This document shows, one piece after another, positions 8,501 through 14,056 of a DNA stretch of 14,056 nucleotides (the first letter of the stretch is position 1; the number at the start of each line of letters is the position of its first letter). The notes under the pieces were generated by a model. The model saw only the letters and a program-made list of their open reading frames with translations. It did no database searches and was not told the origin of the DNA. This DNA comes from an uncultured Clostridium sp. (lineage in GTDB: Bacteria > Bacillota > Clostridia > Lachnospirales > Lachnospiraceae). The position numbers were made by a program, and so were the translations under genes. The stretch spans positions 1-14,056 of the forward strand of contig URUX01000053.1 of assembly GCA_900551135.1 (NCBI GenBank), read 5' to 3'.

Positions 8501-8782
8501 ATTGGTATACTCCCGGATCATGGTACGGACTTCCTGATCCGTATACACCGGACGGGTGTTTTGTCCCCCGCCCCCTTTCTGATAAGCCTCATAGAGGGCT
8601 TTTGCATGGGCACAGGGACCTTTATAGGAATTTCCCTCAGCACAAGAACAAGAGTAGTCGCGAAGCTGACTACCCTTGATATATAAACTTACTTCATAGG
8701 TTTTATTTTCATCCCTGCAAATGCCTTTTACCCCAACTTCACCTTTCCAGAAGGTGCTGCTTTTCATTTCAGAAATATTCAC
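5594..8782 (-). CDS. SWIM-domain SNF2-family DEAD/DEAH helicase, 1062 aa
   Basis: This is an ATP-dependent DNA translocase of the Swi2/Snf2 superfamily, acting in the cytoplasm on DNA or DNA-protein complexes. A SWIM zinc finger is visible at the N-terminus (C45, C47, C57, H59, spacing CxCx9CxH). A long bacterial SNF2-associated region follows (about 100-560). The helicase core has Walker A DDMGLGKT (614-621), Walker B IIDEAQ (720-725), motif III LTGTP (749-753), helicase C segments LLFSQF (910-915) and motif VI QATDRAHRIGQ (993-1003). All ATPase motifs are intact and length is normal for the family. The start is a GTG at 8782 with a weak GGGG site; an ATG five codons later (8767) is possible. 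It follows argS by 23 bases, so it is probably co-transcribed. A second Cys/His cluster sits at 286-294. The exact substrate is unknown. Confidence 0.95.
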   Translation of the reverse strand: MNISEMKSSTFWKGEVGVKGICRDENKTYEVSLYIKGSQLRDYSCSCAEGNSYKGPCAHAKALYEAYQKGGGGQNTRPVYTDQEVRTMIREYTNGEVARIIRENEAGSVRLVPVLLVDRKGKDTRLEFKIGRERLYQIKDLSAFTQAMEAGALMNYGKSLSFHHSLDAFDEESRPLAEFVMELVNTYQEYYSQFRKTSFEVRPPLRELTLSRENRDRFFAMYVDRTLEVSFQNGKAEPLYVSRLNPDFRIQAKRRGRDGLEVKLLEYEFSFMGERYLYFGSQGKICRCDEDCSHVMRFFIEQMAARTDKTIAVNDRDVPLFYQRVLKKIEEYSLIEAPDIDWEMYQTEPLKASFRFESTGPEEVSMEPVLSYGDYSFHPIEDELVPRHICRDVPGEFRISQTIAKYFQYKEPEGKKLVIRKDEDALYRLLLEGIEEFRQLGEVYLSKEVNQWKIRKAEGVQVGVSAAEGWLNLQIDTDGMNGAELAKILGAYQQKKKYYRLKNGEFLQLESDGILAVAKMAGDLALSKNEIASGHIRLPYYRALYLDHLFKEEPGVPFYRDQAFRAVIRGLKSVEDAEYQIPKSLDPVLRSYQKYGFRWLKTLDAGHFGGILADDMGLGKTIQVIALLADEYGRRENTASLLSLIVSPASLVYNWEHEFQKFAPELPVSTVAGTAREREQILEQAENMAKEGQKGILITSYDLLRRDIERYEHLTFRFQIIDEAQFIKNAGTQNARAVKKINSVTRFALTGTPIENRLGELWSIFDYLMPGFLFSYQRFKKDFEIPLVKEKDEEVLTSLKRLTSPFILRRIKKDVLKDLPDKLETCMYSQMEGEQKALYAASARVLKDMLEEGSDEDAAGKLQILAQLTRLRQICCDPRLYYENYKGGSAKLETCMELIESGTAGGHKILLFSQFASMLKLIKERLKAAGIGYYLLTGETSKKDRLHMVDSFQKDDTPVFLISLRAGGTGLNLTAADTVIHYDPWWNIAAQNQATDRAHRIGQEKQVTVYRLITKNTIEENILTLQEAKSRLADQIMEGQPATLSGLSKKELRRLFKLDSSV

Positions 8783-8805
8783 CCTGTAATCCCCGCAATC
8801 TGCTG

Positions 8806-10572
8806 TTACATCCGCTCCGGAGCCTCGATTCCCAATACGCTGATGGCTGCTGTCAGAACATCCTTCGTCAGCATGATTAAGCTGATATAGCCTGCCTGAC
8901 GGTCTGGATCTTCCTCGGAAAGGATTTTGGTATCGTGATAAAAACGGTTAAATTCATTGGACAGTTCATAAATATACTGACAAATCTTGTGCGGAGCCAA
9001 ATCTGCAAAGCTGGCCTCCATAACCTCATTAAATTTCAGAAGCTGAAGAGTCAGTCCCTTTTCAGAATCAGAAGCTGCCGGCAAAATCCTTCCTGCCTCT
9101 GCTTTTCCGCCGTTTTCCGCAAACTTATTTAAAATAGATTTAATCCGGACAATGGTGTACAGAATATAAGGCCCTGTATTTCCTTCAAAGGAAATAAACC
9201 GGTCAATGTCAAAAATATAATCCTTTGCCGCCTGATTGGAAAGATCACCATATTTTAAAGCTGCAAGCCCTACAATCTGAGCGGTTTCCCTGGCTTCTTC
9301 TTCAGAAACCGTCCGGTTTTCCATAATCCGGTTAAATACCTGTTCATTAATGCCGGCAATCAGATGTTCCAGACGCATAACACCGCCGTCTCTGGTCTTA
9401 AACGGCTTTCCGTCTTTTCCGTTCATGGTGCCGAATCCTAAAAATGCCATCGGCATATCCGGTTTTACGATTCCCGCTTTCTTCGCTACCCGGAACACCT
9501 GGGTAAAATGAAGATCCTGACGTTTATCTGCAATATAAATATACCGATCCGGATGAAAATCTTTTTCTCTCTCAATGATGGTTGCCAAATCAGAGGTTGC
9601 ATAAAGGGCTGCTCCGTCTGACTTTCTCACGATACATGGAGGAAGTTCCTTGGAATCGCTTTCTTCTGCAATGTCAACGACCAGAGCCCCCTGGCTCTCA
9701 TAAGCCAGTCCCTGTTTTACCAAATCGTCAATCAGCCCGGGAATGTAAGGCTGCGCATCGCTTTCGCCCTTCCACAAATCAAACTCTACATTTAAATTGG
9801 AATAATTTTTCTTTAAGTCAGCCAGAGAAACTGCCATAATGTGTTTCCAGACTGCGCGGTAAGGAGCGTATCCGTTCTGAAGGCGGAAAGTAGCGTTCTG
9901 CGCCCTCTCCTTAAATGCTTCATCTACTTTGGATTTTGCACTGGCTGCCGGATAAATCTCCTCCAGTTCACTAATGGTAAAGGGAGGTTCTTTTGGATAT
10001 TCCCCGGTGTAAGACTCATCAAAATAAACCAGTTCCGGTTTTCTCTCACGTAATTCTTCAATAATCAGTCCCATCTGCAGACCCCAGTCTCCCAGATGTA
10101 CATCTCCTATCATCTTATGGCCCAGGAAGCGTCCCATTCGTTTAATGCTTTCTCCAATTACCGCAGAACGCAGGTGCCCTACGTGAAGAGGCTTCGCTAC
10201 GTTTGCTCCGCCATAATCTACCATAATTGTCTCCGGATTCTTAACCGTATCCAGCCCCAGTTTTTCTTCCCCTGCCATCTGGTTTAAATAGCCGGCAGCA
10301 AAGTCTTCGCTGACCTTTAAATTGATAAAACCAGGCATTACCGCCTCTTTCATTGAAAAAATCCGGGAATCCGAAAGCTTGTCCGCTACTTCTGACGCAA
10401 TATCAATCGGTTTCTTTTTATAAGCCTTGGCAGCCGCCATAGCGCCATTACACTGGTATTCGCACAAATCCGGGCGATTTGACAAAACCACTTTGGCAAA
10501 TTTTTCTTCATAGCCGCAGCTGGAAAAAGCCTGTTTTAATTCCTCTTCCATCATGGTAAGGATTTTCTTCAT
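8806..10572 (-). CDS. argS: Arginyl-tRNA synthetase, 588 aa
   Basis: This class I aminoacyl-tRNA synthetase charges tRNA-Arg with arginine using ATP. The N-terminal additional domain covers about residues 1-110. The catalytic core opens with VDYGGANVAKPLHVGHLRSA (118-137), which contains the HIGH-equivalent H130-V-G-H133. The KMSKS region is the ArgRS-type variant FKTRDGG (391-397), which lacks the usual second lysine as in many ArgRS. The C-terminal DALR anticodon-binding domain ends in GIEAPERM, a typical ArgRS terminus. Length is close to the E. coli enzyme (577). The ATG at 10572 has AGGAGA eight bases upstream. The family usually has SSPN where GGAN is seen at 121-124, a minor change. 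A strong promoter precedes it, with a leader of roughly 94 bases. Confidence 0.97.
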   Translation of the reverse strand: MKKILTMMEEELKQAFSSCGYEEKFAKVVLSNRPDLCEYQCNGAMAAAKAYKKKPIDIASEVADKLSDSRIFSMKEAVMPGFINLKVSEDFAAGYLNQMAGEEKLGLDTVKNPETIMVDYGGANVAKPLHVGHLRSAVIGESIKRMGRFLGHKMIGDVHLGDWGLQMGLIIEELRERKPELVYFDESYTGEYPKEPPFTISELEEIYPAASAKSKVDEAFKERAQNATFRLQNGYAPYRAVWKHIMAVSLADLKKNYSNLNVEFDLWKGESDAQPYIPGLIDDLVKQGLAYESQGALVVDIAEESDSKELPPCIVRKSDGAALYATSDLATIIEREKDFHPDRYIYIADKRQDLHFTQVFRVAKKAGIVKPDMPMAFLGFGTMNGKDGKPFKTRDGGVMRLEHLIAGINEQVFNRIMENRTVSEEEARETAQIVGLAALKYGDLSNQAAKDYIFDIDRFISFEGNTGPYILYTIVRIKSILNKFAENGGKAEAGRILPAASDSEKGLTLQLLKFNEVMEASFADLAPHKICQYIYELSNEFNRFYHDTKILSEEDPDRQAGYISLIMLTKDVLTAAISVLGIEAPERM

Positions 10573-10672
10573 ATCACTGTGTCTCCTTTTTCATATACAG
10601 ATGCCGGGACAAAACTCTGCCGGCAGGTTTCCATCGGATTTCCGCCCTTTTGCCCTGGTATCATAAATATTT

Positions 10673-10701
10673 ATTATAATCGTATCTGCCGGGAAAAGCA
10701 A
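10673..10701 (-). promoter_or_regulatory. Sigma-A promoter for argS
   Basis: On the minus strand, TTGCTT (10696-10701), 17 bases, then perfect TATAAT (10673-10678). Transcription would start near 10666. The leader holds one compact GC-rich hairpin (TGCCGG/CCGGCA, 10602-10607 with 10620-10625, 12-base loop) not followed by a U-run. No T-box consensus is present, so tRNA-sensing control is not supported. Confidence 0.8.
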
Positions 10702-10719
10702 GTAATTCCAAACTATGTA

Positions 10720-11505
10720 CTAGCTTCCCAGAAGATTGGCAATCCTTGGAATATCGCTTCTGTCATTCCATACGCAGACAGTGACCCCTTTTCCAGTCCC
10801 GTCACCGTGAATCATTCTGCCATTTCCTATATAAATTCCTGTATGGCTTACCGCATCCAGGAATGAGCCAAATGCAATTAAATCGCCGACCCTGAGAGCC
10901 TCTGCTGTCTGGGCAGTTCCCTGACGGGCCTGTTCTCCAGAAGTCCTGGGCAGTTCCAAGCCTGCATATTCTTTCATCAAATATCTTACAAAACCGGACT
11001 GCGGATCGGAGGCCCCTCTCCGGTAAGAACTTCCCAGCAGGTTCATGGCTGTTTTTACCAGTTCCGCCCTCTCTTCATCTGCTGTTGAAATGCTCCATGT
11101 ATTTTTCACGGTAACCTGGCCGGAATTGCCATCCAGATAAGCGCTGTGTCCGTCATAAGCGATCTCGATCCAGCCGTTTCCCCCATCTCCAATTACCCGG
11201 TATACGGTTTTCGGATACGCAATGCCGTAGACATTCTGTCCGCCTGGTGCATCCGCAATCCCAACCTCCGTATTTCCTGTAATCTCTGCTATAGAAACTT
11301 CTAATTCTACTGCAGTCATGCCTTCTGAAACCGTCTTGTTTTCCTGAAACGTCTCATGAAAGCCCTCTCCATGCGCAACTGTCATTCCGTCTGCAGCAGG
11401 AAGCCCTTCCCCCGGCCCTGCTCCATAAACCGGCAATCCTCCGGTCAGACACAATACGCTGCTGACTGCAAGGACTGCCGCCATCTTTTTAACGCTCCCC
11501 TTCAT
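10720..11505 (-). CDS. Exported SH3b plus NlpC/P60 (C40) protein lacking catalytic cysteine
   Basis: The ATG at 11505 is preferred because GGGAG lies six bases upstream and a clean signal peptide follows: MKGSVKK, a hydrophobic core (8-27), and likely cleavage near VYGA (26-29). Residues about 68-133 resemble a bacterial SH3 domain, which often binds cell wall. Residues about 143-261 are an NlpC/P60 domain, the family that cuts peptidoglycan stem peptides. SGFVRYL (170-176), LPRTSGEQ (185-192), GDLIAF (207-212), H221 in VSHTGIYIG and H233 in MIHG all align well. However, the usual D-C-S-G-F reads P-Q-S-G-F, so the nucleophile cysteine is Q169 (codon CAG). It is probably an inactive wall-binding protein, or it uses another residue. 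It lies between efp and argS, 125 bases after efp, with no obvious promoter of its own and no terminator after it. Confidence 0.85.
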   Translation of the reverse strand: MKGSVKKMAAVLAVSSVLCLTGGLPVYGAGPGEGLPAADGMTVAHGEGFHETFQENKTVSEGMTAVELEVSIAEITGNTEVGIADAPGGQNVYGIAYPKTVYRVIGDGGNGWIEIAYDGHSAYLDGNSGQVTVKNTWSISTADEERAELVKTAMNLLGSSYRRGASDPQSGFVRYLMKEYAGLELPRTSGEQARQGTAQTAEALRVGDLIAFGSFLDAVSHTGIYIGNGRMIHGDGTGKGVTVCVWNDRSDIPRIANLLGS

Positions 11506-11529
11506 TTGTATCTCCCACCTGTACACTAC

Positions 11530-11598
11530 AAAAAAGCTGCCGCAAGATGAACCATCGGACGTCTGAAATCGAAATCCTCCTTTTCATTCTGCGGCAGC
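11530..11598 (-). terminator. Long-stem hairpin with U-run: efp terminator or attenuator
   Basis: Arms at 11583-11598 and 11536-11551 pair over 16 positions on the RNA, with one G-U pair and one A-C mismatch, followed by six U (11535-11530). The 31-base loop is unusually large and carries a perfect AAGGAGGA ribosome-site sequence (11575-11582) with no ATG, GTG or TTG at a suitable distance after it. The U-run ends only 24 bases before the next start codon, leaving almost no room for a promoter, so the next gene is probably expressed by read-through. Confidence 0.75.
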
Positions 11599-11630
11599 CC
11601 TGCCTGAACCCTTCCGTCTAATGAATCTGA

Positions 11631-12188
11631 TTAAACTCTGGACAGATATTCGCCGGTTCTGGTATCAATCTTAACCTTATCGCCCTGGCTTACAAACAGC
11701 GGAACAGCAATGGTTGCACCGGTTTCTACGGTAGCAGGCTTGGTTGCACCAGTTGCGGTGTCGCCCTTAAAGCCTGGCTCAGTATCGGTAATCTCCAGTT
11801 CTACAAACAGAGGCGGCTCTACGGAAAATACGTTTCCGTTGTAAGAACAAACCTTTACCATCTCATTTTCTTTTACAAACTTTAATGCATCGCCGATGGT
11901 CTCTGCATTTAGAGCAATCTGGTCGTAGGTTTCTACGTTCATAAAGTTGAATAAATCACCATCAGCATACAGATACTGCATATCCACTCTGTCAATTCTT
12001 GCTGCCGGGAATTTCTCAGTTGGACGGAATGTTTTCTCAACAACGCCGCCGCTGATCACATTTTTTAATTTGGTGCGCACGAACGCTGCACCCTTTCCTG
12101 GCTTAACGTGCTGGAACTCAATAATCTGCATTACGTTGCCGTCAATCTCCAATGTAACACCGTTTCTAAAATCACCTGCTGATATCAT
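11631..12188 (-). CDS. efp: Elongation factor P, 185 aa
   Basis: EF-P binds ribosomes stalled at polyproline stretches and stimulates peptide bond formation. The start is the ATG at 12188, with a perfect AAGGAGG nine bases upstream. This gives MISAGDFRNG, the normal EF-P N-terminus, and 185 residues, the normal length; a frame beginning nine codons earlier would swallow the ribosome site. The conserved loop HVKPGKGAAFVRTK (27-40) places K32 at the tip, the residue modified in many bacteria (5-aminopentanol in Bacillus subtilis). The three beta-barrel domains follow in order and the end GEYLSRV is typical. No modification enzyme lies in the window. The gene has its own promoter. It sits near aroD-aroK, recalling the efp-aroQ neighbourhood in Bacillus. 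Confidence 0.97.
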   Translation of the reverse strand: MISAGDFRNGVTLEIDGNVMQIIEFQHVKPGKGAAFVRTKLKNVISGGVVEKTFRPTEKFPAARIDRVDMQYLYADGDLFNFMNVETYDQIALNAETIGDALKFVKENEMVKVCSYNGNVFSVEPPLFVELEITDTEPGFKGDTATGATKPATVETGATIAVPLFVSQGDKVKIDTRTGEYLSRV

Positions 12189-12231
12189 AAAGATATTCCT
12201 CCTTAAGTCGTTCAACTCTTCAATCTAGATT

Positions 12232-12260
12232 ATTTTATAATAGATTCCATGTATTTTCAA
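12232..12260 (-). promoter_or_regulatory. Sigma-A promoter for efp
   Basis: On the minus strand, TTGAAA (12255-12260), 17 bases, then TAAAAT (12232-12237), each matching consensus at 5 of 6 positions. An alternative -10 (TATAAA) would give a 15-base spacer and is less likely. The leader would be about 37 bases and ends in the strong efp ribosome site. Confidence 0.65.
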
Positions 12261-12281
12261 CTCTTTTTTCGTATTTCATGG

Positions 12282-12303
12282 AAAAAATGCCAATCTTTTG
12301 CAT
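12282..12303 (-). terminator. Weak possible terminator after aroD-aroK
   Basis: On the minus strand, ATGC (12300-12303), a 9-base loop and GCAT (12287-12290) are followed by six T (12282-12287). The stem is only four base pairs, so termination would be weak, and some efp message may come from read-through of the yqeG-aroDK operon. Confidence 0.3.
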
Positions 12304-12311
12304 GATATGCC

Positions 12312-13601
12312 TTATTTTCTTCCCAGACGGGCAAGAATTTCGTCTGCAATCTCTCCCGGTTCCTTTCCATCTGTCCCAATTACCAGTTCTGCCGCTGCCT
12401 CATAGGCACTGCGCCGTCTCTCCATCAGTTCTCGGATTCCCTCTATGCTCATCCGTCCCTTCAGATTTGGTCTGGAGTCATCCCCTGAAACCCGCTTCAG
12501 CACAGTCTCCGGACTGGCCGTCAGCAGTACAATGGTTCCGGATCGTTTCATCATCTCCACATTTTCCGGTCTAAGGACTGCGCCTCCGCCGCAGGAAATA
12601 ACTGCCGGCCGCTCCCCGGTTAATGTCCGGATCAGTTCGGTTTCCAGATCCCTGAAATAGTCTTCCCCGCTGGCTTCAAAAATATCTCTGATTTTCATGG
12701 AAGTTTCTTCTTCAATCCGCCGATCCATCTCTACAGCCGGGCAGGATAACCGGTCGGCAAGAATGGACGAAACCGTAGTTTTTCCAGTTCCCATAAAACC
12801 AATCAGAAACATACGGGCTGTTTTCGGATGCATTCCGGTGTGAACCGCATCCAGAACTGCTTTTAAGGCAGATACATCCATCTGACCCGGTGCGGAAGAA
12901 ACTCCTGCACTTCCAAACGTTACAGCAGAACCAAAGGCTTCCCCGGTCAGTCTGGTGACCACTCCCAGACTGCCCATGGCCATGGTCACAACCGGCTGGC
13001 AGACTGTCCGGGATACCTGCTCCGTTACAGCCAGAAGCCGAAGAACATCCTCTCTGCTTTGCGGCATAACCGCTTCTTTCAAAATATCAACTCCCAGCCT
13101 GTCCATCTCCTGCAGACGCCTTATCAATTCCTCACTGGAAGGCGTTTTTTCAAAATCATGGCTGGACATGACGACCTTTGCTCCATAAGCCTGGACAGCC
13201 AAAACCGTTTCCCTCAGACTCTCTTCTCCCGCCTCTAAACCGGTCATTAACTCAATATCCACCAGATCCGCATAGCCTGACCCGGCTGCCTGACGGTTTA
13301 ATTCCAGATAATCGAAGGAATCCAGCTCCTTCTCCCCGCCTTCTTTTTTACTGCGGAATGTAAAAAGAATGGGCACATCGCCCAGGATTTGCCTCAGGTC
13401 TTTTAAAACCTCAGCAGCCTTTCCCGGTTCTTCTGCATGTTCATACCAGTCTGCCCTCCACTCAACAAAATCAAAGGGAAGGGATACTAATTCTCTGGCT
13501 TTTTTGCATATCTCCTGCCGGGAAGAGGCTGTAATCGGGACGCAAATCTTAGGGCGTCCGGCCCCAATGGCAACGCCTCTTGTGGTTACCGCTTTTGTCA
13601 T
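12312..13601 (-). CDS. aroD-aroK: Fused type I 3-dehydroquinate dehydratase and shikimate kinase, 429 aa
   Basis: Two shikimate-pathway enzymes are joined in one chain. Residues about 16-253 are AroD, which dehydrates 3-dehydroquinate through a lysine Schiff base: E47 and R49 in VEWRAD, H148 in SSHDF, K175 in DILKEAVMP, R217 in GVVTR, and S236/Q240 in SAPGQ are all present. Residues about 262-429 are AroK, which phosphorylates shikimate with ATP: Walker A GFMGTGKTT (268-276), D293 in EMDRRIE, R317 in FRDLE, CGGG (337-340), R377 in DDSRPNL and RRRSAY (396-400). The linker is short (about 254-262). The two steps are not consecutive, since AroE works between them, so channelling would need a third partner. 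The start overlaps the yqeG stop as ATGA, with AGAGGA about ten bases upstream, implying coupled translation. The residue after the Schiff-base lysine is E rather than the usual I. Confidence 0.95.
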   Translation of the reverse strand: MTKAVTTRGVAIGAGRPKICVPITASSRQEICKKARELVSLPFDFVEWRADWYEHAEEPGKAAEVLKDLRQILGDVPILFTFRSKKEGGEKELDSFDYLELNRQAAGSGYADLVDIELMTGLEAGEESLRETVLAVQAYGAKVVMSSHDFEKTPSSEELIRRLQEMDRLGVDILKEAVMPQSREDVLRLLAVTEQVSRTVCQPVVTMAMGSLGVVTRLTGEAFGSAVTFGSAGVSSAPGQMDVSALKAVLDAVHTGMHPKTARMFLIGFMGTGKTTVSSILADRLSCPAVEMDRRIEEETSMKIRDIFEASGEDYFRDLETELIRTLTGERPAVISCGGGAVLRPENVEMMKRSGTIVLLTASPETVLKRVSGDDSRPNLKGRMSIEGIRELMERRRSAYEAAAELVIGTDGKEPGEIADEILARLGRK

Positions 13602-14056
13602 TTCTTTTTTGTCCTCTCATAAAAATACAGTATTACTTTTTCCGGTATCCGTTTCAGAACAATCTGGATTTCTTCCTTGGGATTAATGGGATTTACCAGA
13701 ATGCTGTATAATCCAGTCCGGTTTGCTCCCCATATATCCGTGAAAATCTGGTCGCCTACCACAATGGTTTCTTCCGGTCTGATTCCCATTTTTTCTATGG
13801 CTTCCAGGTATCCTCTGCGTTTTGGCTTTCCTGCCTTATAGATGTATTCCGTCCCCACGTCCCTGGCAAATTTCTTTACTCTGGGTTCCTTGTTGTTGGA
13901 TGCCAGACAGGACTTCAAGCCAATCCTGTCAAGTCTTTTAAATAATTCTTTCGCCTGTCGGTCAGCCGGTGCATCATGAGGCACCAGGGTGTTGTCCACA
14001 TCAAAAATCACGCCCCGAATCCCCTGTCTGTAAAACTCTTCAAAGGGAATCCCATA
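13598..14056 (-). CDS. yqeG: YqeG-family HAD-IIIA phosphatase (5' end cut by window)
   Basis: The frame is open to the window edge; 152 residues are visible and about 20 N-terminal ones are probably missing. HAD phosphatase motifs are complete: motif I VIFDVDNTLVP with D19 and D21 (numbered from the first visible residue), motif II ASNN (52-55), motif III lysine in GKPKRRG (near 77) and motif IV VGDQIFTDIWGANR (100-113, ending acid D107). The text GIRGVIFDVDNTLVPHD is very close to Bacillus YqeG. A GTG in this motif at 14011 could be mistaken for a start, but the upstream frame clearly belongs to the gene. The physiological substrate is not settled. The C-terminus is basic (ERTKKK). The gene overlaps aroD-aroK by four bases, so both sit in one operon. 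Confidence 0.93.
   Translation of the reverse strand, partial: YGIPFEEFYRQGIRGVIFDVDNTLVPHDAPADRQAKELFKRLDRIGLKSCLASNNKEPRVKKFARDVGTEYIYKAGKPKRRGYLEAIEKMGIRPEETIVVGDQIFTDIWGANRTGLYSILVNPINPKEEIQIVLKRIPEKVILYFYERTKKK

Noticed and set aside
10573..10719. T-box or other tRNA-sensing leader upstream of argS
   Set aside because: The leader after the predicted start is only about 94 bases and the T-box consensus sequence is absent; one simple hairpin is all I can see.
12189..12215. Nine-residue N-terminal extension of EF-P
   Set aside because: It would include the AAGGAGG ribosome site as coding sequence and add residues absent from all EF-P proteins I know.
1..14056. CRISPR arrays, tRNA or rRNA genes, insertion sequences, prophage or toxin-antitoxin genes
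   Set aside because: I looked in all intergenic gaps (none over 150 bases) and found no direct repeat arrays, cloverleaf-like sequences, transposase motifs or att-like duplications.

Overview
This 14,056-base window looks like chromosomal DNA from a clostridial bacterium, most likely family Lachnospiraceae. The reasons are moderate GC, strong AGGAGG-type ribosome binding sites, TTGNNN-17-TATAAT promoters, and lineage-typical families that I recognise from memory: a DUF4364 regulator and a DUF5716/DUF5717 pair. Every gene I can support lies on the minus strand, so the order of transcription runs from high to low coordinates. Coding density is high and no gap exceeds 150 bases.

Right part (14056 to 11631): the 3' part of yqeG (HAD phosphatase) overlaps by 4 bases a fused aroD-aroK gene for two shikimate-pathway steps. 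Elongation factor P (efp) follows from its own promoter. Between efp and the next gene is a long hairpin with a U-tract that ends only about 25 bases before that gene's start codon, so it could act as an attenuator as well as a terminator.

Middle (11505 to 5594): an exported SH3b plus NlpC/P60 protein whose catalytic cysteine position is glutamine. Next come argS with a near-consensus promoter and, 23 bases downstream, a SWIM-domain SNF2-family helicase, probably co-transcribed with argS.

Left part (5463 to 1): a DUF4364 winged-helix protein and a small single-pass membrane protein form a short operon that ends in a perfect 14-bp terminator hairpin. The stop codon of the small gene lies inside the hairpin. 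Immediately after it a promoter-like sequence leads into a 1194-residue cytoplasmic protein (DUF5717-like: beta-rich ends around a long helical-repeat middle) and then an Hsp70/actin-like protein (DUF5716-like) that runs off the window. This last pair is the best candidate for an undescribed system. It pairs a large scaffold-like solenoid with an Hsp70-fold protein whose phosphate-binding loops look degenerate. The Hsp70-like gene also uses lysine codons very differently from its neighbour.

The rest is mostly housekeeping. The points most worth following are the DUF5717/DUF5716 pair, the inactive-looking NlpC/P60 protein, and the two unusual hairpins at 4580-4629 and 11530-11598. All family names come from motif recognition by eye; no database search was run.
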